This document shows, in pieces, positions 22,563 through 30,963 of a stretch of 39,649 nucleotides of DNA. Numbering within the stretch: position 1 is the stretch's first letter; the number at the start of each line of letters is the position of its first letter. The position numbers and the translations under genes were made by a program. Source of the stretch: Candidatus Aquidulcis sp. (GTDB lineage Bacteria > Chloroflexota > Anaerolineae > UBA4142). Where the stretch lies: the NCBI GenBank assembly GCA_020723345.1, contig DYJA01000062.1:1-39649 (forward strand), in the 5' to 3' direction. The notes beneath the pieces were generated by a model. It made no database searches. It saw only the letters and a program-made list of their open reading frames with translations, and was not told the origin of the DNA.

Positions 22563-24043
22563 CCGGACGTTCTGCGGCCGAATCCAACCATGGGTGGTGT
22601 CCCGACGTAGATATTTTTCTGCGCGTCGCTCTCGATCAATTGTCGCAATAGTTCCAATTGCCGTTTGGAAGTCACATCCTCGGTGACGGTCTCTTGCGAC
22701 AACTTCTCAACCATTTCCAACAATTGCTTTGCCAAGTCGGGCGGCAACGCACCGGCAGTAGCGGAAATTCCCATCCGGATCTTCTCTAGCAAATCTTGCC
22801 GCGCAATATTTCTCGTCTTCTCTAATAGATCAAGGACTTGGGCTTCCGTCGTACTCATACTCCTGAGCATCGCCGCATCGCGTTCAGTCGCCCACGTCTG
22901 CCACAGTTTTTGCTTCGTAACCTCAGGCAACACGATGTCGTCAATCGCCGCCGCGATCACCGTGATGCCGATAAACGGGCTGGTGATCTTGTTGGTTTCT
23001 TCAATCAATTCTTCGCGTAATTTCTCGCGCGCGATGTCATGGCCGACAAAAAGATCCTCAAGCGTGTGTTTGGCGACTATCGTCCGAACGACAGTTTCGG
23101 CAATCGCTTTGACCGAGTCCCCAGGGTTATCGCCTTTCGTATCCCAAGCAGTCCAGATCATATTTTCATCGAAAGGATAACGTCCGGAGGTGTCGCGTGT
23201 TTTCCTTCCCGACTCCATCTTGTGAAAGACCAACGCGTCGAATTCGTCAATTACCGCGCCATCTTTGGTGATGACATTCTTGACTTTCAACTTGGCTGCC
23301 TGGGTGTTTAGGGGAATGACCATCTCCGGTCGCTCGAAAGATTGCAACCGATGAAAACCTTCCCCGGCGATTCGGAATTGATTTCCCTTGCGCTCCAACA
23401 CGATCGCATGCCCGGTCTGAACGATGAGAATTCCAGGACCGCCGAATTTTGCCAGTGAGCCGCTGGGCGGTCTGATGGTCTGGGTTTTTCCTCCACGGAC
23501 AACCCATGCGCCTTTATTGACGCCAATCTCGGCGTCAACCACGTAGCGTTTGAGTTCCTCCTTTTGAGGTTCCGTCAGTTTCTTGTATTCTTCTTCGCCA
23601 ACTAATAACCTGGCAGCTGGCTCCGCCTGCCAAAACAACGCGTCCCAGCAAATAGACTTGGCAGAGGAAAAACCCAGATAACCCGTACCAACAACAAACG
23701 TGAGATATAGGAACAAGACAACTTTGAGCGGGCTGTCATATAGAAAACCGAGGCGGTGAAGCACGAACTCGTCAACCAGCGCGACCGACGCCATCAGAAT
23801 CCACGATCCTATTGTAATGCCCACCGAAGAAAGCAGCCAGGTCTTTAGAAATTCACTCAGCCAATCGTAAAACCTGCGTTCATACGTTCGCAGCCATTCC
23901 ACATACGGGATTTTTTTGGTCTTGTCCGGAATGTGTTTGACATACCAGGATGCAATGGGCAGGAGCAACCAAATCCAAAACCCGAGCGCGATTACAGCAA
24001 GCAAGCGACCGAGGTGGAAGAGGAGTTTATCACGGCGTGACAT
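22559..24043 (-). CDS. Membrane-anchored SPFH/band-7 (stomatin-like) protein
   Basis: This 494-residue protein (ATG at 24043; a TTG eight codons earlier is possible) has three hydrophobic helices in its first 125 residues and a soluble region from about 195. There, GPGILIVQTGHAIVLERKG, KNVITKDGAVIDEFDALVFH and AIAETVVRTIVAKHTLEDLF match the SPFH fold. The C-terminal helices (LLRSMSTTEAQVLDLLEKTR onward) are typical of band-7 oligomerisation segments. Such proteins form membrane-attached rings that organise microdomains and control proteases or channels. It is the last gene of a four-gene operon and would localise or restrain the TIR-CHAT effector at the membrane. Confidence 0.8.
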   Translation of the reverse strand: MSRRDKLLFHLGRLLAVIALGFWIWLLLPIASWYVKHIPDKTKKIPYVEWLRTYERRFYDWLSEFLKTWLLSSVGITIGSWILMASVALVDEFVLHRLGFLYDSPLKVVLFLYLTFVVGTGYLGFSSAKSICWDALFWQAEPAARLLVGEEEYKKLTEPQKEELKRYVVDAEIGVNKGAWVVRGGKTQTIRPPSGSLAKFGGPGILIVQTGHAIVLERKGNQFRIAGEGFHRLQSFERPEMVIPLNTQAAKLKVKNVITKDGAVIDEFDALVFHKMESGRKTRDTSGRYPFDENMIWTAWDTKGDNPGDSVKAIAETVVRTIVAKHTLEDLFVGHDIAREKLREELIEETNKITSPFIGITVIAAAIDDIVLPEVTKQKLWQTWATERDAAMLRSMSTTEAQVLDLLEKTRNIARQDLLEKIRMGISATAGALPPDLAKQLLEMVEKLSQETVTEDVTSKRQLELLRQLIESDAQKNIYVGTPPMVGFGRRTSG

Positions 24044-24084
24044 TGCATTACTCTCTGGTTCGTACAATCAAGTGGACAACAAAA

Positions 24085-26958
24085 TCATGCTTGGTTCCGG
24101 CTGTCTGATTGTTGGATCAGCACCGGCGCTGCCCAGATGCGGTCATCTTCGTTCGTAGATGCTCTTGCTTGATAAAGGGCTTGAGAAGCATCAAACCTCT
24201 TTAAGAAATTATTATAGAATCGGTTGGCAAGAAACTTGCTCTCGACGTCTTGGATGGGCCAGATGAAACCGATCACTTCAGGCACGCGCGCCTCCACGAT
24301 TGCCTGCGCCATGTTCTCAAATTGTTGAATCTTGTTGGTCAAATCGGGCATCTCAGTGGACGCGCTCCGACAAGTACTTAAATAGACAAAGCGTAAGTCG
24401 GAATTCTCGATCCAATTTTTCAGTTTGATGGCAGTGATCCCTTCGATTTGTTTGCCATCCGCATCGTAATAAACCTGCAAGACTGGCTTACCATCATCAT
24501 CATAGCCGCCGTGACCGGCAAAATGGAGAATGTGGTAGTGCCCGGACGCGATCTCCTGTTGGATCCGACTTGCTGTGGCAGTCTGAGAATCCAACTTGCG
24601 GATGTTCGATTCGGGCCAACCCACTTGGGCAAACAGCTCGCGGAACATCGAATATATCTCTTCAACCTCGCGCTCCACATTTGGAATACTGCCTGTGTTC
24701 GAGGCGATTAACAACACGCGCAAAGGAATTGCGACATCTCCTTCAAGCATAGCGCGCAGGGCAGACCTAGGTTCAGGACATTCGACTAGGAAGCGTCGCA
24801 CAGGATGATTCCGGCATAACGGAGAATTCTGGCCTGCGATGATTGCCCATTCGAAGGGAACCCGCAACCCCGGTCCATCGCTGGCAAAGCAGAATCCAAC
24901 TTGTTCTCTGCGAATCCCTTGGGATTCCAACATTTTCCCGTAGTCTGCAAGCACGCTCTCAAAGACTTTGTGGCGAAATATATCCGTCCCAATGACTTGT
25001 AACGTCTTCTGCCAACCCACTCGATCAGCAATGATCTGAACGGATGAAGAGTACACATTCGCACTCAGTTCGCCAGACTCTAATGCGATTTCGGTGAGAG
25101 TCCCTTTCGTAATCGCCTGGAATGTTCCCATCTTTTTCCTTGCATAGTGGTAAACCGAGCAGAGCTCGCGCAAGGATGGAAGCGATCCGATCTGTAGCCT
25201 GATATCCGGCATGAGCCAGTAGCCCCTAATCATACCGGCTAGGAATTTTTGGTCTTCGATCGAATTTACAAGCCCTACCACATGGGATAAGAGCAATCCC
25301 AATGCTTTTGTACGTGGTTTGAGCTCTTGCGTCCAGCCGGCCAAGTCATCAACTATCTCAATTGCTGCGCGCGTGTTTGTCGGGGCATCTGCACGTATTT
25401 GTTTGAGAATTTCTTCGGACACACCAGCAGCCTGCACTAATGATTTCCGCGCCATTGGCGAGGTCAGTGCAGGGAGAGTGGCTAACAGGTTCACGATCTG
25501 CTCTCGGTCTCTGGGACGTAGATGAACCCTTTTCCCCATCTCGAAGAAACTCACCGCATGTCCCGCAATTCGGGTTATTTTTTCCGCATCACTCCGGGTC
25601 TCTATGAAATCTACTTGCATCTTGGATAAGTCATCGGGCAAACGCGCGCCAGATTCGACAACATAGGCATAGATTTCAATTCTGCCACTGTGAAACAGGG
25701 TGATCGCCTCATCCAACTCAGCCATACAGTTGGGGCTTTGCGTATAGTTTGAGTCAATTACTGCTATGAAGACAAGTGAATTGTTGATTTCCCTGACAAT
25801 CTCATTTTTCCATTCGCTTGATCCTATAAGAATGGCGTCTTTATTTTTGTAATGAAATGCATCTACTGCTCTTTGTTCCAGTTCTTCCTTCAACTTCTCG
25901 ACGAACTCGTTCTGTGCTTTGGGATTGCTGATGAACACTTTCCCGCGCAGTCGGCCTATACTTAGAAAATAGTAGCGCGCTTTTTGTTCTGTCCGCAAGT
26001 CGCGACGCTGATCGGCCATTTTTTGTAGTCGTCTGCCGATCTTTTCTGCCAGCTCGTCTGGCTGACTCCAAAAGATAACCGGTTCCATGTCACCGTCAAT
26101 TTGGTACCTGCTAAGCACTCGCGGCCATCCGTGGCGAACCCGATCCGTCAATTTACCAGTCACGCTAGGCAAGTGCATGGCTACCTTGGCCTCTTCGGCG
26201 ACTTCGTGTTGCTCGAGATGACAGATTCGAATCATTGGTATACATTGACTATGTACTAGACCAAATACATCGGGAGCAATGTAAGGCAGCCGCACCTCTG
26301 AGATTAACACACTATACTGCTCAATATTTTGCAGAAAGAGAAAATCATGCTCGAAAGTTGGGCTCACGGATCGGAGCGAGAACCCGCCTTCAAGCATTCT
26401 TTGCTCAATGATTTCAAGAGTATCGGGGGAATATGCTGTTCCTTGTTTCATATCTGCAAGGAGTGCTACCGGTTTTACCAAGTCTAAATTGGGTGAAAAA
26501 AAAGTATGCGCCTGTTGTGCAAGGCGTGCGGTAGCTTCCATGTAACCGTATTTTTCTTCTTCTAACCACTCCTTCTCTCGGCGAAAAGAGTAAACTTCGC
26601 CGGGCCGGACGCCAAAGATAGTTTCATTCAATCCCTTTTCGACAAAAATCAACCGAGGCTTCTTGGCGCGGATAGCCAGTCCATTTTCAAAAATCTGATA
26701 GGGGGAGCAGTTGTATGGCGGCGAGTCATCGCGGCGTGGAATGACGGCAACAAAACAAGCCGAGCGTCGCATCATCCATTCTAGGTAGGAGATATCCATC
26801 GGTTTGCCCCGATTCTCTTCTGAGTCCACTGTGAAATAGAGATGGTGCTTGCTCAGTAGATCCCAGAAAAAGAGGTTGATTTCCTTTTCGCTGGGACGGT
26901 AACTGTGGCTGAAATATGCCAAAAGAGTTTTGGGTGTCTCCGGAGGATTTGAAATCAT
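24085..26958 (-). CDS. Multidomain TIR-TIR-CHAT protein (predicted NADase plus caspase-like peptidase)
   Basis: The 957-residue soluble protein has four recognisable parts. Residues 10-115: divergent TIR-like domain (TLLAYFSHSY, SPYQIFENGLAIRAKKPRLI, Glu91). About 162-320: a further alpha/beta domain (KPVALLADMKQG, YIAPDVFGLVHSQCIPMIRI) that may be nucleotide-binding. About 338-465: canonical TIR (KVFISNPKAQNEFVEKL, SPNCMAELDEAITLF, predicted catalytic Glu414). About 745-950: CHAT peptidase with LLIASN, ILHFAGHGG (His816) and VYLSTCRSAS (Cys863), the intact dyad. Between TIR and CHAT, helices at 478-570 resemble effector-associated adaptor domains. AAGGAAGG precedes the start. TIR domains hydrolyse or convert NAD+; CHAT peptidases cleave proteins on activation. 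It lies 27 bases after the SLOG gene. Confidence 0.85.
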   Translation of the reverse strand: MISNPPETPKTLLAYFSHSYRPSEKEINLFFWDLLSKHHLYFTVDSEENRGKPMDISYLEWMMRRSACFVAVIPRRDDSPPYNCSPYQIFENGLAIRAKKPRLIFVEKGLNETIFGVRPGEVYSFRREKEWLEEEKYGYMEATARLAQQAHTFFSPNLDLVKPVALLADMKQGTAYSPDTLEIIEQRMLEGGFSLRSVSPTFEHDFLFLQNIEQYSVLISEVRLPYIAPDVFGLVHSQCIPMIRICHLEQHEVAEEAKVAMHLPSVTGKLTDRVRHGWPRVLSRYQIDGDMEPVIFWSQPDELAEKIGRRLQKMADQRRDLRTEQKARYYFLSIGRLRGKVFISNPKAQNEFVEKLKEELEQRAVDAFHYKNKDAILIGSSEWKNEIVREINNSLVFIAVIDSNYTQSPNCMAELDEAITLFHSGRIEIYAYVVESGARLPDDLSKMQVDFIETRSDAEKITRIAGHAVSFFEMGKRVHLRPRDREQIVNLLATLPALTSPMARKSLVQAAGVSEEILKQIRADAPTNTRAAIEIVDDLAGWTQELKPRTKALGLLLSHVVGLVNSIEDQKFLAGMIRGYWLMPDIRLQIGSLPSLRELCSVYHYARKKMGTFQAITKGTLTEIALESGELSANVYSSSVQIIADRVGWQKTLQVIGTDIFRHKVFESVLADYGKMLESQGIRREQVGFCFASDGPGLRVPFEWAIIAGQNSPLCRNHPVRRFLVECPEPRSALRAMLEGDVAIPLRVLLIASNTGSIPNVEREVEEIYSMFRELFAQVGWPESNIRKLDSQTATASRIQQEIASGHYHILHFAGHGGYDDDGKPVLQVYYDADGKQIEGITAIKLKNWIENSDLRFVYLSTCRSASTEMPDLTNKIQQFENMAQAIVEARVPEVIGFIWPIQDVESKFLANRFYNNFLKRFDASQALYQARASTNEDDRIWAAPVLIQQSDSRNQA

Positions 26959-26985
26959 AGATTGTACCTTCCTTGAGTGAGTCTC

Positions 26986-27882
26986 TCACGAAGCACTTAT
27001 GCCTAACGCGGAGAGAACGATTGGTTTGAATTCATCCAAGGGACGCGATAAGAAGTCAAAGCGAACGATCTTGTCGTATTTGGCAATTTGGATCAACCAG
27101 TCAAGAGCCTCTTGAAATTGCTCGGAATTTTTCCCAGCGATCTCATGCTTCATAAGCAAACTAACCCAGTCGCCTTCCGGTGTACCATCAAGCGCAGAAA
27201 CAATGACCTCCGTTGCCCTTTTGCTGCCTTCCAAAATGATAACAGGGCGGTTCCTTTGTACGGTATGGGATGCCTCCTTGAGTGTAATCCGTCCTCCGTT
27301 GGCGATGATGTTGATCACTGGAAGGCGCTGATCGGCCAAATAGTCTATGAATGAAAACATGCATTCGACTTCCTCGCCCCAATCGTAAGCATCCATCACC
27401 ATCACAAAGTAGACATGATTGGGATCAAGTTGCATATTGGGTTTCGGCGAACGGGTATCTCCGGGATAGGTAACTTGAGATTCAGGGACAAATCCCATCA
27501 ATAGTGGCTCATGCCAATCCCTTGTTTCAACTGCAGTATCACCTTCGTGGATACCAATTATGTGTGCCTTGACCCGATGTTTCTTGAATGCTTCGCCAAT
27601 GATCTGCATGACACCCTCCTCTGTGCCTCCATCAACAACGAGCAAATCATACTCGCAGGCAAGAGGGGCGACCACATCTTCGATGAGTGCTACCGTTTGG
27701 TCTTTAATTTCGGTAGGAAAGGCTGTGGCACCTCCACTTATGCAAATGACTCCTTTAGGCAGAGGATTCAAATGTAGTTCCGAGAGGATATTTTCCGGAT
27801 CTACATCTTTTCGAACGAAAACGGAATACGCTTCGTGCCCATTGACGAATTTTATGATTCGAGCGCGTTGTGGATCAGACAT
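26986..27882 (-). CDS. SLOG/LSDAT-type predicted nucleotide-sensor protein
   Basis: This 298-residue soluble protein has a Rossmann-like SLOG signature: PKGVICISGGATAFP (Gly-Gly loop near residue 50), DLLVVDGGTEEGVMQIIGEA (residues 80-97) and IIGIHEGD, followed by PVINIIANGGRITLKEA and PVIILEGSKRATE. This matches the LSDAT branch of SLOG, also found at the N-terminus of TRPM channels, where it binds nucleotide-derived ligands. It likely senses an ADP-ribose- or nucleotide-type signal. AAGGGAGAG precedes the ATG. It sits between the four-helix membrane protein and the TIR-CHAT gene, i.e. where a sensor would be expected. Confidence 0.82.
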   Translation of the reverse strand: MSDPQRARIIKFVNGHEAYSVFVRKDVDPENILSELHLNPLPKGVICISGGATAFPTEIKDQTVALIEDVVAPLACEYDLLVVDGGTEEGVMQIIGEAFKKHRVKAHIIGIHEGDTAVETRDWHEPLLMGFVPESQVTYPGDTRSPKPNMQLDPNHVYFVMVMDAYDWGEEVECMFSFIDYLADQRLPVINIIANGGRITLKEASHTVQRNRPVIILEGSKRATEVIVSALDGTPEGDWVSLLMKHEIAGKNSEQFQEALDWLIQIAKYDKIVRFDFLSRPLDEFKPIVLSALGISAS

Positions 27883-27931
27883 CTGTCTCTCCCTTACACT
27901 GATTGACGAAATGCTTCGAATTGGGTAAGCA

Positions 27932-28561
27932 CTACTTTCTCAGGGCATTCACTTTCTCTTGAAAACGTTCTGTCTGCTCTGATCTGGCAAATTCGTGATT
28001 CAGCACTAAAAGGTACATCCAAACCTGGATGCCGCAAGCTACCCCCAACGTCCCTGCCGCAATCTCGAATGATTGCAACCATTCATAGACAGCTACGCCC
28101 AATACAGCACTATTCATGAGCATTACTGAGAATGAGCTCAGGAAATTGTAGGAAGCCAAACTCTCTTTTTGCGGAACGCTTGGTTCATCCCACAATAGAG
28201 CATTCCGCAAATCCTCGCGGAACAACGTGGGGTGATGCCTGATGTAGTATTGGCGTATCAATGTTTGTGCTTGGTAACTGGCAATAGTGTTCATTCGACA
28301 ACGCGCGAGTGCTACTACTGTGACAAGTCCAAACACAAAAGCAAGGAATGCCAATCCTGCTACAGCCTGCGGAAGTATTCCAGGTATCTGGCTGATGGTC
28401 ACTACTATACCTGTAACAATCAGATAGGATTGGGCAAGCCTATTGCGGTTCGCCTCGATATCGAACAGGTTCTGAGTGGCATGCGCGTATTCCAGTTCGA
28501 GGAGTTTGCTGCCTGCTCGCAGATCATGGCTCGTTGCTTGTTGATCCACATTATCCCCCAT
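27932..28561 (-). CDS. Four-helix membrane protein, first gene of the TIR-CHAT operon
   Basis: The 209-residue protein has two pairs of membrane helices (about 45-60 with 66-87, and 142-161 with 167-187) separated by a charged cytosolic segment (QTLIRQYYIRHHPTLFREDL), and helical tails rich in Glu, Arg and Lys. I do not recognise the family with certainty. The layout recalls the SLATT-type pore-forming membrane proteins that accompany SLOG proteins, but those usually have one helix pair. With the SLOG protein next door it could form a split sensor-channel. It leads the operon, about 280 bases after the promoter at 28841. Confidence 0.7.
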   Translation of the reverse strand: MGDNVDQQATSHDLRAGSKLLELEYAHATQNLFDIEANRNRLAQSYLIVTGIVVTISQIPGILPQAVAGLAFLAFVFGLVTVVALARCRMNTIASYQAQTLIRQYYIRHHPTLFREDLRNALLWDEPSVPQKESLASYNFLSSFSVMLMNSAVLGVAVYEWLQSFEIAAGTLGVACGIQVWMYLLVLNHEFARSEQTERFQEKVNALRK

Positions 28562-28635
28562 CTTGTCGAATCAAGCGATTGAAAATTTGACATCAAAGAC
28601 CGTATCTTGCCGTACCCATCGTAGCAGAAAACCAA

Positions 28636-28687
28636 CAAGCACCTGTCGCCCGCGCGTCTCCCAGACGCGCCAAACGACAGGTGCTTG
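28636..28687. repeat. Nested palindromic repeat in the operon leader
   Basis: Outer arms CAAGCACCTGTCG (28636-28648) and CGACAGGTGCTTG (28675-28687) enclose inner arms GCGCGTCT and AGACGCGC (28652-28659 and 28663-28670). The two-level cruciform looks like a dispersed REP-type unit. It lies in the untranslated leader of the conflict operon. The rest of the 346-base spacer (28562-28907) holds the promoter and no convincing gene. Confidence 0.85.
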
Positions 28688-28840
28688 ACAAATCGCACTG
28701 CAATAATCGCAGATATTCACTTCGCCCCACGAGCAACAGCCAACCATCCAGCGCCCTCCTCGGCAACCGGCCAATCAGCGATCAACTCCGGTTCATTCAA
28801 TTATCCGCACCCCGCGGGACAAAGCCAAACTTGCATTTTT

Positions 28841-28869
28841 AGTATAGCACGCAGCCCTCAAAATTGCAA
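28841..28869 (-). promoter_or_regulatory. Promoter of the TIR-CHAT operon
   Basis: On the minus strand TTGCAA (28864-28869), a 17-base spacer and TATACT (28841-28846) preceded by CGTGC. The leader to the first gene would be about 270 bases and includes the nested palindrome. Confidence 0.7.
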
Positions 28870-28907
28870 GAGTAAAACGCCGCGCAGAGAAACGCGCGGC
28901 ATTTCCG

Positions 28908-30878
28908 CTACACCATCCTTTCCCTGATCTTCGCGCTCGCAAAGTCCATGACCGTCACGACGACGACGATCATCGCTACGACCGTGCCGGCTTTGTGATA
29001 CTGGAGCAAGTCGAAATAGGTCTTGAGCAGAAAACCCACGCCGCCGCCGCCCGCCAGGCCGACAATCGTCGCCATGCGAATGTTGATGTCCCACTGATAA
29101 ATCAAGTATGATACGAACGGTGGAATGATCTGCGGCAAGATCGCATACATGATTACCTGCAAACCCGTTGCGCCCGTCGCGGCAATGGCTTCGCTGGGAC
29201 CTGGGTCGATGTTCTCAATCGCTTCGGAGAAGAGTTTGCCGATCAGCGCAAAACTCGTAATGGCGAGCGCGAGCATTCCGGCAAACGGTCCGATGCCGAC
29301 CCAGATGACAAAGATCAAGACGTACAACAAGACTTCGATGGAACGCAAGACACTCAATGCCCCGCGCACGAAATAGTAGATGACTTGGGCGAGCGGATTG
29401 GCGCCCATCAAATTGCGCGCGGCGAGGAAACTGAACGGGACTGCCAACAAGCCGCCTATGGTGGTCGCGAGCAATGCTTGGAAGATCGTGATGAGCGTTT
29501 GCTTGAGGACGGTGTCGAACACGTCCGGGCTGAGATCAATCGTTACAAAATCACGAATGTTCTTAACGAAGGTTGGCGCCGGCTCGAACAACTTGCGCGG
29601 GTCAATCTCGGAGAGTTGCCAGCACAATACGAAAACTGCCAGCCCAATCACCAGCCACGTGAGCGCGCGGAGCGATGTGTAAAATGGCTTGGGCGCTGCC
29701 GCCGTCACCTTGACCTCGCCAGCCAAAATCCGCTCGCGCCATTTCGCGCTCACATAGTCTACCAGGATAATGATGATAACCACCGCCCAAAATGCCGCCG
29801 CGTATTGCTCGAACGCGCCCTTGTAGATCGTTTCCACGACGAAATAGCCGATGCCGCCGCCCGACACGAATCCGACGACGGTCGCCATCCGCATGTTGAT
29901 GTCCCAACGCAAAAGCGTGTAGGCGAGAAAGGGGGGAATGATTTGCGGGATGACCGCGTAGCGAATCACCTGGAACAGATTCGCGCCGGTCGCCGTGATC
30001 GCTTCAATTGGACCGGCGTCAATGTGCTCGACTTCTTCCGAATACAATTTGCCCAGCGCGGCAATCGAATGAATCGTCAACGCCATGGTTCCGGCAAATG
30101 ATCCCAAGCCGATCCAGACGACGATGATGATACCCCAAATCATCGTATCGATGGAGCGGACAACGTTGAGGAACGCTCGCATCGCGTAATAGATCACCGT
30201 GCCGCCCGGCACGCGCGACATGATATTGTGCGCGGCGAAGAAACTCAGCGGCACGGCAAGGAGGATCGCCAGCAAAGTCGCCATGAGACCGATCGCGATC
30301 GTTTCCGCCATTTTGCCGAGCACCGGCGTCGGCACCTTGGCATCTTTCTGCGCCAAGCCCAATTGGACGAGCCAACCCGGCGCGGGTTTGTCCACGATTT
30401 TGCCGATGATGTCGCCAAAGTTTTCGCTGGGTTGCCAGGAACCGTCCACCTGCGTAAACAAGTCAGGATACATCAGCGCCTTGAAAACCACCTGAACATC
30501 GCTAAAGCGCTTGACGAGCCGGTCAAGGTTGATGTCGGTGACCTGCCAACTGATGAGATAGATGACGATGAGCGGGAGGATCAAGCCCAACCAGTCAACC
30601 GTGGTTTGACCACGCGCCAGGCGATAAGCATCGAAAACATTCCACGCCCAAAACAGCGCCAAGCCGAGCCACAACCAAACCGCGATGGACTCCATCCTAA
30701 AGTTCGTGAGCGCCCAGTTGATCAGATAGATCAGGAAGGGAGTCGTCGCCAGGATGGCAAGCCCGCGATTGCGCCTGGCGAGGTACAGTTGACCTGCGCC
30801 GGGGACGACCAGGGAGAGCGCGCTCGCCAGGGGCGCGTTCTTGGAATGTGGGGGAGATTCAATGGTGGAAGTGTTCAT
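28908..30878 (-). CDS. phnE: Phosphonate-type ABC transporter permease, tandem PhnE fusion
   Basis: The 656-residue protein contains two PhnE permease modules in one chain, each with the cytoplasmic coupling motif: EAITATGANLFQVIRYAVIP and EAIAATGATGLQVIMYAILP, each followed by PPF...WDIN-RMATVVG. A third, N-terminal membrane segment (about 1-115, with VVPGAGQLYLARRNRGL) resembles the small TM2/DUF6677-type domain and is not part of standard PhnE. The dimeric permease of usual systems is thus covalently joined. It transports phosphonate, phosphite or related compounds together with the PhnC and PhnD homologues upstream. No C-P lyase gene is visible. Confidence 0.9.
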   Translation of the reverse strand: MNTSTIESPPHSKNAPLASALSLVVPGAGQLYLARRNRGLAILATTPFLIYLINWALTNFRMESIAVWLWLGLALFWAWNVFDAYRLARGQTTVDWLGLILPLIVIYLISWQVTDINLDRLVKRFSDVQVVFKALMYPDLFTQVDGSWQPSENFGDIIGKIVDKPAPGWLVQLGLAQKDAKVPTPVLGKMAETIAIGLMATLLAILLAVPLSFFAAHNIMSRVPGGTVIYYAMRAFLNVVRSIDTMIWGIIIVVWIGLGSFAGTMALTIHSIAALGKLYSEEVEHIDAGPIEAITATGANLFQVIRYAVIPQIIPPFLAYTLLRWDINMRMATVVGFVSGGGIGYFVVETIYKGAFEQYAAAFWAVVIIIILVDYVSAKWRERILAGEVKVTAAAPKPFYTSLRALTWLVIGLAVFVLCWQLSEIDPRKLFEPAPTFVKNIRDFVTIDLSPDVFDTVLKQTLITIFQALLATTIGGLLAVPFSFLAARNLMGANPLAQVIYYFVRGALSVLRSIEVLLYVLIFVIWVGIGPFAGMLALAITSFALIGKLFSEAIENIDPGPSEAIAATGATGLQVIMYAILPQIIPPFVSYLIYQWDINIRMATIVGLAGGGGVGFLLKTYFDLLQYHKAGTVVAMIVVVVTVMDFASAKIRERMV

Positions 30879-30880
30879 AA

Positions 30881-30963
30881 TGATTTATGATTTACGATTT
30901 ATGATTTCCGATTTACATACGCAAAAGACAGAATCATAAATCAGAAATCGAAAATCATAAATT
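30881..30963. repeat. ATTTATGATT inverted repeat between phnC and phnE
   Basis: Repeated ATTTATGATTTACG/CCGATTT words (30881-30914) are mirrored by AATCATAAATCAGAAATCG and AAAATCATAAAT (30932-30963). The element occupies the whole spacer and reaches the phnC stop. Its AT-richness contrasts with the surrounding genes. Confidence 0.8.

Noticed and set aside
28571-28774. 67-codon frame in the leader of the TIR-CHAT operon
   Set aside because: It runs through both arms of the nested palindrome and has a low-complexity Trp/Cys/Arg composition; no ribosome-binding site was evident.
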